Counted from the first letter of the stretch, positions 25,801-37,075 are shown. The stretch: DNA of 64,000 nucleotides from Blattamonas nauphoetae (GCA_033064195.1 JARBJD010000091.1:181162-245161); one strand, 5' to 3'. A program made the numbers and translations. The notes: generated by a model from the sequence alone, not told the origin.

Positions 25801-27354
25801 AGAATGGCAAAAGAGAAGAAAGTGTTTCGCTTTTCTTTTTCTTCTCGCGTCCTGCTCCAACTGACACTCCAAATCAAGAGTGACGTGACAACTCGGACTA
25901 AAAGTTGATAGTCGATACCATTGAAGAAAAGGGGAGAGACACTAACGCAGTCTGGGACATTAATGGTTGGTATTTGTGATGAGATGGAGAATGGGAGAGA
26001 TGCAGCTCGATTGATCGTAATTTTGTTTGGTGGGATTGGATCCGAGATTTTCTCATTGATCTGAATGATGCTTGGCATTTCTTCCTCATCCTCCTCAGGA
26101 TCTCCGCCTCCCCAAACACCAATGCCTTCCTTTGTCATTTCTACAATAGTTTCAAGCATATTCCAAAGGACACTGATTAGTGTTTGAGAGCGAACTGCCA
26201 TAAGGGAATCTGAAGATGCATCCTGCATTTGTTCATTGTTTGTGATTGAAGTTCGAAGTGATGTGGTTTGGGCAGCTTTCTTGTTTGTGGATGACAATAC
26301 AATCGATATGAGGTTGGTAGAATCAAAAAATGGAGCATTTGGAATCGAGAGATGATAGGCCAAGAGCTGGAAGCACTGCGTAACTGTGACGGGAGAGTTG
26401 GCGAGATGAGCAGCAAAGTATTTATTGTGTGATATTGCTTCCAGAATTGTTACGAGAGAGAACAAGAATGTGGTGCTATGCGGTTCTTCTGACACGAAAC
26501 ATAATTTGAACTGTTTGGAGAACTCGCGACGAAGAAAGATGTGAACATCTGCTTCCGTAAGAATTCTTCGGCAAAATATAGGGGAAGGATAGCGAACCGG
26601 GATAGTAGTGTCCTTGGTTGGCGATGTTTGAGTACGAGAAGTTGAAGACGTCGGCCTGGAACGAAGCTTTTGGTTTGATGGAGTCGAAATAATTGGCTGC
26701 GTACGTATTTTGGCTGTTGGTGTTACGGGATTCGTTGTAAAAGCGTTTTGAGTGTCTTGAATGTTCTCAGGATCTGTTATAATGGTATCATCGACACTGT
26801 TTACGTAAAAAACTGGTGAGGCTTGTGGATTTTCATCACGAAGTGCAGCCTGAGTTGTGATCGAGGAAATCACAGCCAATGCATCACGTTGGAAGAAAGG
26901 ATTGGAGAGTAACGAGCAGATTGTTTCAATAAGGAGGATTGCACTATCAGCATGCTCTAGCTCGTCAGATACACGGAATGACAGAAAAGATTTTGTGCAA
27001 TGCTTCAATAAGGCAGTAATTGCGGACATGCAAGTTGCAATTTCATGCTTAGCATCCGTTTCCTGTGCTAGAGCGATGAATGATTCGATCCCATCATTTA
27101 AAAGACGAGAAAGTTCTTGTCCATCACTTAAATGCTGGATATGAGATAGAAAAGAGATCAATTATAGAAAAAGAATTCGAAATATCATCGTATTGAGTGA
27201 GAAGTTTGTGAAGTCATACGAATCCGTGTGGACGAGCATGTATCAGATCATTTACAGTGGATGAGAGGAGGAGAATTGGATCATACGCTTTAACAAGCGA
27301 GGTCTCCTCCTCATCCGCCATCTCCGCTGAGTAGAGAGCCAGCGGTTGGTTCAT
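19854..27354 (-). CDS. Giant solenoid-like hypothetical protein, 2431 aa, 3 exons
   Basis: Exons 27354-27220, 27134-20190 and 20069-19854 total 2432 codons in frame. The 85-nt intron (27135-27219) joins HARPHGF to HLSDGQELSRLL. The 120-nt intron (20070-20189) has a length divisible by three but encodes an implausible hydrophobic stretch, has a pyrimidine-rich tail and ends CTCCTCAG. The first 1000 residues are rows of amphipathic helices (ICSLLSNPFFQRDALAVISS; LISVLWNMLETIVEMTKEGI), suggesting ARM/HEAT repeats. The later half is Ser/Lys/Glu-rich and disordered, with a structured patch near the C-terminus (DGEELDWSEFDIRRKVFAVL). ARM-repeat proteins of this size occur among flagellar and trafficking scaffolds, but I cannot name it. 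The start at 27354 is 36 bases from the LC8 start; MADEEE at 27321 is an alternative. Confidence 0.8.
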
Positions 27355-27390
27355 GGTCCAATTAAGGGTATCGATCTTGACTATCACACC
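27355..27390. promoter_or_regulatory. 36-bp divergent promoter between solenoid gene and LC8
   Basis: The two start codons, minus strand at 27354 and plus strand at 27391, are separated by only 36 bases; if the minus gene uses its downstream ATG (27321), the gap is 69 bases. Whatever recruits RNA polymerase for both genes must lie here or inside the coding ends. The sequence contains CCAATTAAG and TATCGATC, but no motif I can name with confidence. Confidence 0.5.
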
Positions 27391-27865
27391 ATGTCTGACA
27401 CAAAGAAAGCCGTCATCAAAAACGCAGATATGTCCGAGGACATGCAACAAGATGCTATGTATGATTTGACAGATTTCTTCCTTTATCTTCTCTTTTCCAC
27501 CAATCGATTATTCTCCCTCATTTGTCATCCCTGCTCATTTCCACACACTTCTTCTTCTTTTCAGTGACGTAGCATCAACTGCTCTCGATCAATTCTCCAT
27601 CGAGAAAGATATTGCTGCATACATCAAGAAAGAATTCGGTTTGTTGCAAAACCGTTTTTTTTCAAATTCTTTTTCCAATCCTTCATCTATTAGATCGCAA
27701 ATACCGTCCAACATGGCATTGTGTTGTTGGCCGTAACTTTGGCTCATATGTGACACATGAGACCAAGAACTTCATGTTTGCCTCAATCAATCTCTCATCA
27801 TCTTCTTTCCATACAGCTACTTCTACCTGGGCCAAATTGCTGTCCTCCTCTTCAAGAGCGGATAA
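27391..27865 (+). CDS. DYNLL1: Dynein light chain LC8
   Basis: Dimeric hub protein of cytoplasmic and axonemal dynein that binds short linear motifs in many partners. Four exons, 27391-27458, 27565-27638, 27694-27775 and 27817-27865, give exactly 91 codons (90 aa, the family's usual length is 89). Diagnostic stretches: [53 protein letters not shown] and [14 protein letters not shown], nearly identical to animal and plant LC8. Introns are 106, 55 and 41 nt, in phases 2, 1 and 2. Only the helix after residue 22 ([10 protein letters not shown]) differs from animal LC8. It is transcribed divergently from the solenoid gene. Confidence 0.97.
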
Positions 27866-28095
27866 ACATTCTTTCTTAGCCCAAGAAAGTAACCATAACC
27901 ATTAATCAATTTTTTCCATTCGAATGGAACTTTCAGTTATCTTCGTTTTCGGAAACAATTCAGAGGCAAATGAACAGTTCTTGGCACCTGAGTAACTCCT
28001 CCATGACATTGATAGTCTATTTAACCCTTCATGATTCGAAACAGCTCATTGTGGGAATCAATCGAAGACAAAGTTTTAAACCAAATCAGCTCTGA

Positions 28096-28868
28096 ATGTC
28101 TGATGAAACAGGTATTGTCTTAACCTATGAATACACGACGATCTACCAAGATGCCTGTGATTCACTCACAAATCGTTCGTGCCTCACAGACCCAATCCTC
28201 GAGTTTTCAATCCAATTCGCCATTGACCAACTTCCTGATGCTCTCAAACAGCAAGTTTCTTTCATATGGCCCTCTCTTCTCTTCCTCTTGGATGGATCTG
28301 TTGATGAAGAAACATCAAACTCGCAACTTGATTCAAACAACCTGAAATCATTCAGGTTGATTCTATTTCCGATGTGTCTCCCTGAGGAGAACGACCAAAC
28401 AAGTGGAGATCATTGGTCATTGCTTCTATTCTGTAAGGATCAATTTATATTTGATTCGACTGTCCCCTTTGCCCCTGCAAAATCGCCATCTTTTCCGTGT
28501 TTCTGCCACCTGGATAGCGTGGGGAGATCTCACGCAGCAATTGCTTCACGTGTTTCAAAAAGACTTTCCGCGTATTTTTCTGGAAAGGATGATTCATACC
28601 CACTCTACAGCTTAGAAGTCCCGCAACAAACAAATGGATATGATTGTGGCGTGTATACAATTGCATTCTCTGGTTTGTAGTATTCACTCAGTCTTAATTA
28701 AACTTTATTTTTACAGAGGCAATTCTTGATGCTTTCAGGAACCGAACAAATCCAACAAAAGCGACCTTTTCGAAAATAACGCCTACATCGATCACTCAAA
28801 AGAGGACGCAAATCCTCGACCTCATAAACTCTCTTTCAGAGGCACAAAAGCATACCCAATCGAAATGA
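28096..28868 (+). CDS. SENP8: NEDD8-specific cysteine protease (DEN1/SENP8 type, family C48)
   Basis: Removes or processes the ubiquitin-like modifier NEDD8 on cullins and other targets. Exons 28096-28672 and 28717-28868 with a 44-nt intron give 242 aa, close to the 212-aa human enzyme. The catalytic set is visible: His106 in DHWSLLL, Asp120 in FIFDST, Gln178 in PQQTNGYDCG and nucleophile Cys184. Spacing and the short length without an N-terminal extension fit SENP8/DEN1 better than the larger SUMO proteases, although a divergent Ulp1-like SUMO or ATG8-type specificity cannot be excluded from sequence alone. The C-terminal helix after the intron (EAILDAFRN) is the expected end of the fold. 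Confidence 0.88.
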
Positions 28869-29063
28869 AACATTGATATTCGGGATCTATCGCAGACTGT
28901 CGTCGACAGATCATTTCACCATATCTCACAGTAGTCCGTTTGATATCCGAGTACATTGATAGATAAGTTCCAAAAGCATTGTTTACAGTTGTCAGGACAT
29001 TGAGAGAAGTGAAAAAACTAAATGCGAATCAGAATGAAAGGATTTGGGATATGAGCGGAAAGG

Positions 29064-30252
29064 CTACTGAATTTTCCCCTGGAACTGCAGGGTTTCCCAG
29101 TTAATGGTTGTCTTTGATCGAGGCAGTTGCATACGCAGTTGTTTGAAGGACGTTTCAGACAAACGGAGGAACGAATCGTCGACACTCATCTGGAACTTGC
29201 TCTCGTATTCCATGATTTTCTGAACCACAGATTTGCAGAAGGCTTCGTCATCATCCTGTATGAACAGTAGGAGATATTCAATGAGTAAAGCAGAGAAACA
29301 AACGCCATGAGGAATGGTCAGCTCGGCAGTGTCTTGTGAATGAAGGTGGACATTACCAGCTTCGAAGAAGTGAGTGAAGAATTCATATTGGCCGTTGACA
29401 GCTGCTTTTCCTGGAGTGAGTTCAACTACCCAGGTTGATTTGAAGCGACCACCCCTGAAACAAATAAGAGAAATATGAGATTGAAACATATGAGAGAAAA
29501 TAGAAAAAAAAAGAATGAGTGAGAAATGAGGAAATTTGTCAGAAAAAGCATACCACATCGATGTTGGTTTGACAATTGTGGAGTTGATGCAGATGACGAG
29601 AGCCTCACCTCCCTCCGGAGAATGACTGGCATATACGGCAGATACTCCCTGTGGGAAGTGAGCAAGAACGTATCCGTCCACATATTTTTCCATGATTTTC
29701 CTAGACAATGACAAAAAAATGATGAATGGAAAAATGACGATAGTGAAGACCTCTTTTCTTCATGAGATGGGAGCTCCTCTTCAGAAAGATCACGAGTGTC
29801 AGTGACCTTCTGTAAAATCAATTAAATGAAGTTGAGATGAATAATACAAACCTGAGAAACATGATCGAATGTGAGGAGGCGGGACCCCTTTGGATCGATG
29901 TAGTGTGTCTCATCGAATTCGCCAAAAGGTGTGATCAAGCACTGAGATAAACAAGGATGATACTATCATAACTTGCAGACCTTTTCGTTCGATCCTGGAA
30001 TAGTGGCGACAAACAGTTGGTCAATGTTGAGTTGGTGGAAATATGTGTCTTTGAGTCCAGAAATATCTTTGCTAGGGCCAACAATCGTTTCTAATGCTGA
30101 GAAAATACCAAGTATTCAAAAAAGGATGAATTCGATGAAATTGACTTCAAACAGTGGTAGACATCGTTCTCTTCTCCTGGAGGGGATGCAAGAATAAAAC
30201 GTCCAATAGTTTCTTGGAAATCAGTCTCTTCATCAATTTGGTCTTCTGACAT
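29064..30252 (-). CDS. CAPZA: F-actin capping protein, alpha subunit
   Basis: Forms the CapZ heterodimer with the beta subunit and caps actin barbed ends. Seven exons on the minus strand (30252-30153, 30096-29981, 29941-29852, 29809-29751, 29700-29554, 29454-29304, 29255-29064) give 285 codons, 284 aa, against 286 in human. Six introns of 56, 39, 42, 50, 99 and 48 nt are all GT-AG. Signature stretches: FILASPPGEENDVYH near the N-terminus, ITPFGEFDETHYIDPKGSRL, GGRFKSTWVVEL, HFFEAGNVHLHS and the C-terminal SFKQLRMQLPRSKTTINW, equivalent to the ALRRQLPVTRTKIDW end of animal CapZ alpha that contacts the barbed end. The beta subunit is not in this window. Starts divergently from the MGVEQS gene with 152 bases between. 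Confidence 0.95.
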
Positions 30253-30404
30253 GGCTGAGATGTATCGAACCTTCTGATCAACCCAACGAGTGTACATTTA
30301 CGAAGTGAGCACCTACCTATCAAGACCTCTTACGTCTAACAGGACTTTTTCAAGCTATTCCTCCTGCTTGCATTGTTTACTTGATATTTACGATCAGACA
30401 GGCA

Positions 30405-31141
30405 ATGGGTGTTGAACAATCGAAGCTCACATCGAAACAACGGAGGGAATATTCGCATGTGCTCAAAAAGCTGAATGCCCTTGATTCTGCATGTGAGTGT
30501 CTGCTTCCTTTCTTATTCCATCAGTTTCAGCATTCTTTAGGAAGGATTCTAAACGAACTCGTCAGACATTTGGTGAGGCATTTGAAGCCGCTCTCCCTCT
30601 CCTTCCAACGATATACCGTTACTTATTGGCGCTTCCACCTTCCCAACAAACAGATCTCACTGTTTCCTTGGATAAATTCTTCTATTCATTAAGATACATC
30701 CAATTCTATGAAATTCCAACATCGATATCCACTGAAATTCTCGCTTACTCATCGGCTCCTCTTATTACCCAAGCCATTCGAAATCAAGACAATGCACAGC
30801 TTCGCTTGAATTCGTTTCGAGTTGCAAAACGGCTAATTAAGCTTGAACCGACGGTCCTTCCATATTTTATCGACTCTGGCCTTATATCGACCCTCTGTGA
30901 CACCTTTGTGGATTCTGAGAGGTGTATTCATCCGTATCTGCCCGATCGGTTAATGAAACTATACAATCATCTGCACCGCCACCCTTTTGAATCTCATCTT
31001 TTTCGTGAAGCATTTATTTCTTGTGGAGGAGATGACATCTTCACTGCATGTCTTTTTTGTGCACGTGAACGACTCAGGATGTCGTATTCACATTTTGAAG
31101 ATTGTTTAAATTCAAATAACATGAATCCAGTCGTTCCTTGA
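30405..31141 (+). CDS. Hypothetical helical protein, possibly N-myristoylated
   Basis: Exons 30405-30492 and 30531-31141 are joined across a 38-nt intron (GTGAGTG...TTTCAG). The protein begins MGVEQSK, which matches the N-myristoyltransferase consensus (Gly2, Ser6, basic residue after), so membrane anchoring is plausible. The rest is all-helical and Leu-rich (LPLLPTIYRYLLALP, FFYSLRYIQFYEIP, AKRLIKLEPTVLPYFIDSGL), suggesting a short alpha solenoid. I recognise no family. A coding-like stretch downstream (31280-31377; NTQSNRLMGTIVGVPSFTEQ) may be a further 3' exon, in which case the stop at 31141 lies in an intron. Confidence 0.65.
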
Positions 31142-31426
31142 TTTTCTCGCTTTTCGACGTATTTCTCACGACTCCTCCACCCTCTATCTCTGTAAATTGT
31201 GGAGTGTCTCGTTTTGTCTGTCGACTACTATTTTTCCATCGTCGATTCATCGTTATCCCAGATACTCTTTTTTCTGAAAACAATGACGAGAACACACAAA
31301 GTAACCGACTCATGGGAACAATTGTTGGAGTACCATCTTTTACTGAACAGTTGCACAAATTGGATATTTTTCATTGAGTTTTGAAAGACAAGGAGAGAGA
31401 AGGACGAGTTGTGAAACACCGACTCG

Positions 31427-34410
31427 CTACCACGACGACACAGGACGATAATAGCGAGTCGTAAAGATAGACAGAAGGTGAGGTCGAAAGACCCTTGAAA
31501 GAATCCAGCATCCAATCTCATAATCTTCCAAGCTCTCGCTCCTCTCGACTGCCGAAATCACACAGCCAACAAGCCCAAGTTCAATCAGTCTGATCATTCC
31601 TTCTGCCGAGCTTCGTCGAACAAGGTCATACACTCCCAGCAGAGCCTTTGATCCAATCCCTTCGTTCTCGTTGCTGTGGAGACAGACACGATGAGAGAGG
31701 AGTGAAAACGAGAGAAGAGACAGACAACAAGCATTTCAGCACATCCTTCACGAGAATATTCACATATCTTTCGTCTACAAATGAATAAGAACCCAAAGAA
31801 GACAGACGATTGGGATTAACCTGAAAAGTTATGGAGCCCAGCCAAGATTGGATCCAGGACGGCTTTGTAGGGTAGCCGAAGAACCTCGCGAGATCTCCAC
31901 CGACCAATGGACTCTGGTCAGTCAACAGAGACATGATTCCGAGTTGAATAACACTTGGAATCACCTCAAGTAACAATTGAGGGGGTTGACCTTGAAGCAA
32001 TGGAGTGAGGATCGCGAGAGGATTGAAGTGGTGGGGGAGGAGGGGAGAAAAATGTTCGATGAAGCGACGAATGGTGAAATCCATGTGCATGCGGATTTGT
32101 CGAAGATTCTGAGTATGTCTATTGCAGGCAGAAGCGACACGAAGAATGATTGACCGAGCACGATGAGCGAGTTCAAACGGAGGAAGATAGTTGATGCTCG
32201 AGGCAAAGTGCTGCAGAAACATGAGAGCATTGCGAGCATCAGGCACGAGCTTCAACGTAACCATCCAGAAAGTCACGCGATACCGAGCCGGATAACTTTG
32301 GATGATTTGAGGAAGTGGTCGGTGGTCAACATGGCCCGACATGATCACAACAGCTTTCCAAATTTCAAATCTTATGTCTGGCCCAAGTGTCATGTTCTGA
32401 TATTGGATATTGTTGATGGTGTTGGGGCTTTCAGAGATCAGAGCTTCCACTCCTCGGCAGAGATATGGTTTGAAGAATTTCATCTGAAAATGTGGCGGGA
32501 GACGCTTGGCCATGTGGAGAAGGACGATAGTCTTGTCTTCAAGCGAATTTGAATCTCGCCAGATCCTTTCAGCGATCACATCAACCATGAAATTGGGCGG
32601 AAATGCTGTGACATGCTTGGCAAATATGAGTGTTCTCCCAATGTGGTCGAGGACCAGCGGCTTCCGGCTGTTGAGGATTGCCCAGTTCAGAGAATCAGGA
32701 ATTGGGAGCTGAAGGAGGAAGAAGATCTCGAGACATGGTGTCAGAACATCGAACGACTCGACGAGCATCCAAAGTTCGGAAGAGTCCAGTCTGTACGAGC
32801 GGAGTCGCTCAACAACACGACGAGACGACACAAAACGACGCAAGCGAGCAGTCAGAGCATGATAATCGAATTTGCACAGATCACGCATCATGAACCGTCC
32901 AACCAAAAGAAGAGAGAGTCCGAAAATAGGGACCGAATCAACTTTCACATCACAAAAGTCGTTGAAATCGAACTCAATCCGAGAAAGTTGAACATGATAT
33001 TCTGGATCCGACGACAATGGCATGTTATCAGTGATTATCGCTTCGCACATGAGCAGATATGCATGCACTTGCTCAACAGTCCCTTCACGAAGAGCAGGCC
33101 TCAGGCAATCGGGACCAACTTCGAGCAAGATTGACCTGAACGCTTGACTTTTGGCCAGAATGACTGTGATCTGATGAGACAGTGCTCGCAGCTGGTCATT
33201 CGGTGAGGACAGAAACTGAAGCAGATTCAACACAAACTCATTTGACAGTTGGACTTGTGGTGAGCGAGGATTGTCTGTAACAATACGCAAACAGTTTTGA
33301 AGTGACTTCTCGAGTGTCTCGTCGTCCTGCTCGAATGTCTGAGCATCGAAAGTTTGAGATGAGCTCGGAATAAACTGTGGATCTGTCAGAATGCTCCATT
33401 GATTTGCCACTGAATTGGGATCAGAGTTCTTCTTCTTCGGGATGATGAAGAGATGGCGGAATGAGTTGAAGACACTTTCCGATGTTGTGATTCGGGGAAC
33501 GAAGGGAATTTTGAAATGAGATTCTTGTGTTTTAATATTGTGGAGTCGGTGAAGTGTCGATGGGAGTGGCATGTAGTAAGAGTTGCGTGGAAGAGTGAGG
33601 TGAGCCGCTGGTTCGAGGGATTCGTGTGACAAGTTCATCTGTTCACTGCGAAACGTCTGAAGTTCATGTTCGATCGAGTCAATCGTCCGAGCGAAGACGA
33701 AGAATGACAAAAACTCGGCATTGCTCTGAATGACAGACACAACAAGCACAAAATGAGAAATAAATCAGACAACAAACTGGGCAGAACTGTTCCTGCACAA
33801 TCCTGTGCAGAAGGTTTGTGAAGATCTGAAACTCATTCCATTCCCTCGCTTCAAAGTCTTTCTTCGCCCTCTCCCCAACCTTCTCCACAATTCCTACCCA
33901 TTCATCACAAGTCGCGAGGAACTTCTGTTGTTCGATCTCCGAGTTGAGAGACATTGCCATTAATGAATAGATATGTGTGATTATAAACGGGTTGTGATGG
34001 AAATTACAATCGCTGAAGAGACTGCGTTCCAGATCAGATGCGTTTTCAGATGTGATTGGAATTAGCCCGGTTTGGAGTGCACGTCTGAATATGATTGAGC
34101 TCCCGTATCGATGAGGATATTGGTGGAAGGAAAGATTGAGAATCGTCCCTGCAACAGTAGACATGTCCACAGGGGGTCGAAAATAGTTCGAATGAAGGAT
34201 GCTCAGGGAGTGAAAGTGGAGTGGGCAAGATGGTGGAGGTGGGGGGCATGAAAGGAGATTGTTTGTGTTTAATGATTCCAGGAGGAGAAGTAGAAGAATG
34301 GAGAACACTTGAACATCTTCTGAAAAAGAGCCTCTGCGGAGGCAAAAGATGATAAAAGAGGAATAGAAACGAGTGTGGTGATGAAGACGGTGATGGTTGT
34401 GGAATTTGAT
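31427..34410 (-). CDS. Large hypothetical helical protein, at least 958 aa
   Basis: Exons 34410-33778, 33725-31729 and 31673-31427 with 52- and 55-nt introns stay in frame for 959 codons. The splice at 34411 (CTGTTTTTAG acceptor) implies an upstream exon that I could not define, so the N-terminus is incomplete. Composition is helical and rich in Leu, Phe, Arg and His, with conserved-looking blocks (RFYSSFIIFCLRRGSFSEDV; YPARYRVTFWMVTLKLVPDA; LTPLLQGQPPQLLLEVIPSV). This suggests a HEAT/MIF4G-like solenoid, but no named domain is evident. It converges on the MGVEQS gene. Confidence 0.65.
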
Positions 34411-34478
34411 CTAAAAACAGAGAATCAAACAAGATGCGTGAGATTGATCAGAAATCATCACACTGATTCGAATTCGGA

Positions 34479-34685
34479 ATGACGAGTCAATCAGAATGTC
34501 ACAATTCTCGAGTGGTCGCTTCTCAAAGTTGGATTTCCATTTCGACTCCAATCCAAGAACACCCGAAACAAACAATTCAAGCAAGTCCTATTCGTGCAAT
34601 CGAAAATATCAGACAGAGTCAGAATATCAAAGCAGATGAGAGGGATTCAAATAAGCAGGGAAATTGTGGCCCAAATGAAGAATAG
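34479..34685 (+). CDS. Short open frame, 68 aa, doubtful
   Basis: A polar Ser/Gln/Asn-rich frame (MTSQSECHNSRVVASQSWIS) between two minus-strand genes. It lies where the missing first exon of the large helical gene would be, so the opposite strand may be the coding one. No homology is recognised. Confidence 0.2.
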   Translation: MTSQSECHNSRVVASQSWISISTPIQEHPKQTIQASPIRAIENIRQSQNIKADERDSNKQGNCGPNEE

Positions 34686-34691
34686 AAGAAA

Positions 34692-35015
34692 TCAAACATC
34701 AGAATTGATCGAAATCTTGTTCGATAGAATGCTGTCGACCATTTTTTCGAACTCAATAAATTCTCCATCGTAAGAAAACTCAACTTCACCTGGATGCTCT
34801 TCAGAGTCGTCTTCGATAGGTGAATACAGCAGGAATATCGACGACAATGGTGTCCATTTCAACGTAATATCATCAGAGCCCCTTTCCAATTGAGTGAATT
34901 TTTGCAGTGCAGGTCCACTGACAAAAAGTTGTTGATTCATCTTTCTGAACGGGAAAGACAATTTCGTGAATCCTTGTCTTTCCAGATTCCTCCCAAGACT
35001 CGTTTTAAGATGCAT
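34692..35015 (-). CDS. Hypothetical acidic protein, about 107 aa
   Basis: The C-terminal half looks genuinely coding (IEDDSEEHPGEVEFSYDGEF, then IEFEKMVDSILSNKI). The frame stays open upstream to about 35042, where a splice acceptor may lie, so an extra 5' exon near 35050-35150 is likely. A plus-strand frame over the same place (34890-35147) is the competing reading. No family recognised. Confidence 0.45.
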   Translation of the reverse strand: MHLKTSLGRNLERQGFTKLSFPFRKMNQQLFVSGPALQKFTQLERGSDDITLKWTPLSSIFLLYSPIEDDSEEHPGEVEFSYDGEFIEFEKMVDSILSNKISINSDV

Positions 35016-35266
35016 CAGATCAATTTCAAGAAGAATGGCCCAATTGTTTCAGAGATATCACCCATCATCATTTTTGACCACCCAATGAATGAATCTTCTG
35101 CGTTCCGTCGTTGTCAAGATTTCACGAATGAGTCCTTTCTTCCATAGTATAATTTATTTACGTGAGATTTTCAGAAACAGCTCAGAATATTGGAAAGCTT
35201 TAAACGATTGTGCGACAACATGAAAATCAAGACGCACAAATGACATATTGTATGATAAGAATGAAG

Positions 35267-35782
35267 TTACTCCTTCAGTGAAATCCCAGATGGCATTGTG
35301 GCAGTCTCTGGTGTTTGGAATGCTTGGAGTGGAATTGAATAGGTCTGTTGTGTTGTTGATGACTGAGGATATGACCCTTGGTTTTGGGGTTCAGACGGAA
35401 TATACTGCTGAGGTGGAGGTGGGTAGTATGCGGACTGTGCCGGCAAACCTTGCCGAGATGGGTCGATTGGAGCTCCGGTTTTCGGGTCAACTGTGCCATA
35501 TGGCGGTTGAGGAGGTGGTGGATAACCCTGCGCACGGCTTTGTACAATAAAGTTTGAAATTTCTTTAATAAATCTTTCTTCAGAAAGTTTCCGTTCTGGC
35601 CCAGCAATCTTGCTTAGGAGAGCTTTACACTGACCATCTGTTGAGGGGACACTGAGGCGTAAGAGTAATTTTTTAATGTCTCCAGCAAGAATAATGTTGC
35701 CGTTGAAATTTGTTTTGAATTCGGATTGAAGGATTGCTTGATATTCCGACATGAGAAAAGATGATGGTACGATCTCTGACAC
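35267..35782 (-). CDS. Small protein with helical head and Pro/Gln/Tyr-rich tail, 171 aa
   Basis: Residues 10-85 form a compact helical unit (EYQAILQSEFKTNFNGNIIL; AGDIKKLLLRLSVPSTDGQC; ERFIKEISNFIVQSRAQG) with hydrophobic spacing reminiscent of a degenerate EF-hand or EH domain, though calcium-binding Asp residues are mostly absent. The rest is Pro, Gln, Tyr and Ser-rich (PPPPQPPYGT, YYPPPPQQYIP), as in endocytic or ESCRT-linked adaptors. Function is inference only. A further 5' exon upstream of 35782 is possible. Confidence 0.55.
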   Translation of the reverse strand: MSEIVPSSFLMSEYQAILQSEFKTNFNGNIILAGDIKKLLLRLSVPSTDGQCKALLSKIAGPERKLSEERFIKEISNFIVQSRAQGYPPPPQPPYGTVDPKTGAPIDPSRQGLPAQSAYYPPPPQQYIPSEPQNQGSYPQSSTTQQTYSIPLQAFQTPETATMPSGISLKE

Positions 35783-35872
35783 AACCTCTTCTGGATGTTA
35801 TTCTTGTCAGAACAATTCTGACCTCTGCCAATACACAACAAGTACTCGCGGCAAGAGGGTAGATTGATGAAT

Positions 35873-36701
35873 TTACATAGGAGCCATGGAAAAGAAATCG
35901 TGAACTGTGGCGGAGAGATTGGGGGAGTATGAATGAAAATGAATCAAAAAAGAATTGATGCCGATTTAGAATTTACATACTCAAGAAAAACCGCAGGCGA
36001 GGAGTCACAGTTGTCCGAGGCTTTGGAAGGATGACTTCCTCAATAGAGACTTCTTCACAGTTTTCTTGGAGAAGAGATTCAGATTGTGGCACCAATGTAT
36101 TTGGAGGTGTAGTGAGTAGTGAATCATTTGCAGGAAGAGCCGAAGAATCTGTGATGGGCGCGATTGATTGTTTTCTAATTCTCGATATTTTATACCAAGG
36201 TGTTGGCTTGGATAAATCCGAGTGATTCCGGGTCAAAGAATTATGGGCGGTGGGATTTTCGTGTGGTTCCAGCGGCTCTTCGGAATGAAATTTAAAAAAG
36301 TCGTTGTACGCAATGGACAGGATCAGTGGGCGAAGGTCAGTCAAATCAATAGAATCAAGATGCTCATCACTGGGAAGAGTGTCACTCGATTTCTGAGGAG
36401 ACTCGATTGGAGATGGAGTATTTGTTTGAGTAGTTTGCGTGATGAGGCGAGAAAGTGAGACAGGTGATGGATTTGTTTTTGGTTTTGGAGGAGACTGACT
36501 TTTAGTCACCCCACTTAAGTTTGCAGTGTGTTGTGGAGTTGTCTTCGTTGGTAAGTAATGAAATGCTCGTTCAATTGGTGGTGTTTCGTTGACGAGCTGA
36601 AACGCTGGATGAAAAGAAGATGCCGATGGAGGGGTTGATGTGAAATACGGCTGAGCTATTTGGTGATGTGATTGTTGATTGGAAGCAGCAACATAATGCA
36701 T
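35873..36701 (-). CDS. Ser/Thr/Pro-rich hypothetical protein, 250 aa, 2 exons
   Basis: Start MHYVAASNQQ at 36701. Without splicing the frame ends two codons after RFFLSM, but a strong donor (GTATGT) at 35980 and an acceptor (CGCCACAG) at 35905 remove 76 nt and give the ending RLRFFLIHDFFSMAPM, with exactly 251 codons in total. Mostly disordered, with many SP/TP sites (TPSPIESPQKSSDTLP) that could be CDK or MAPK targets, and one hydrophobic patch (LTDLRPLILSIAYNDFFKF). No family recognised. It starts 52 bases from a small plus-strand frame. Confidence 0.6.
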
Positions 36702-36753
36702 GCTGACAGAAATGAATTTGTTGGTCCCATATTGTGAGTTTTTGAGAGGAAAA

Positions 36754-36930
36754 ATGGACAATCAAGGTTCAAAAGTCTTCAATGAAATGATGCAAAAAGT
36801 ATTTTGTGATTTAGCAGTGAAAAGAGAGTATTACGTGACTTTACAGAAAACCAGCCGTTGGTTCGTTGTAACCTTGTGGAGCGGTGTTCAGGATATGGTT
36901 TGTCGGTATGAAAAAGAACAATGTGAATGA
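36754..36930 (+). CDS. Small hypothetical protein, 58 aa
   Basis: ATG at 36754 (MDNQGSKVFNEMMQKVF), divergent from the Ser/Pro-rich gene. Balanced composition with a Trp/Tyr-containing core (LQKTSRWFVVTLWSGVQDMV) looks like a folded small domain or the first exon of a longer gene. GT/AG sites inside it leave splicing open. No homology recognised. Confidence 0.35.
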   Translation: MDNQGSKVFNEMMQKVFCDLAVKREYYVTLQKTSRWFVVTLWSGVQDMVCRYEKEQCE

Positions 36931-37075
36931 TATATCATTGGACAATTTGGATACTCATATCGCGATAGTTTGAGTACATCGAGCAACCATGATAACAAAT
37001 CATGTTTCAGCAGTGAATTTGGGCATATTCACCTAAAACGTTATTATACGAAATAATGAGAGAATTACAAACAAA

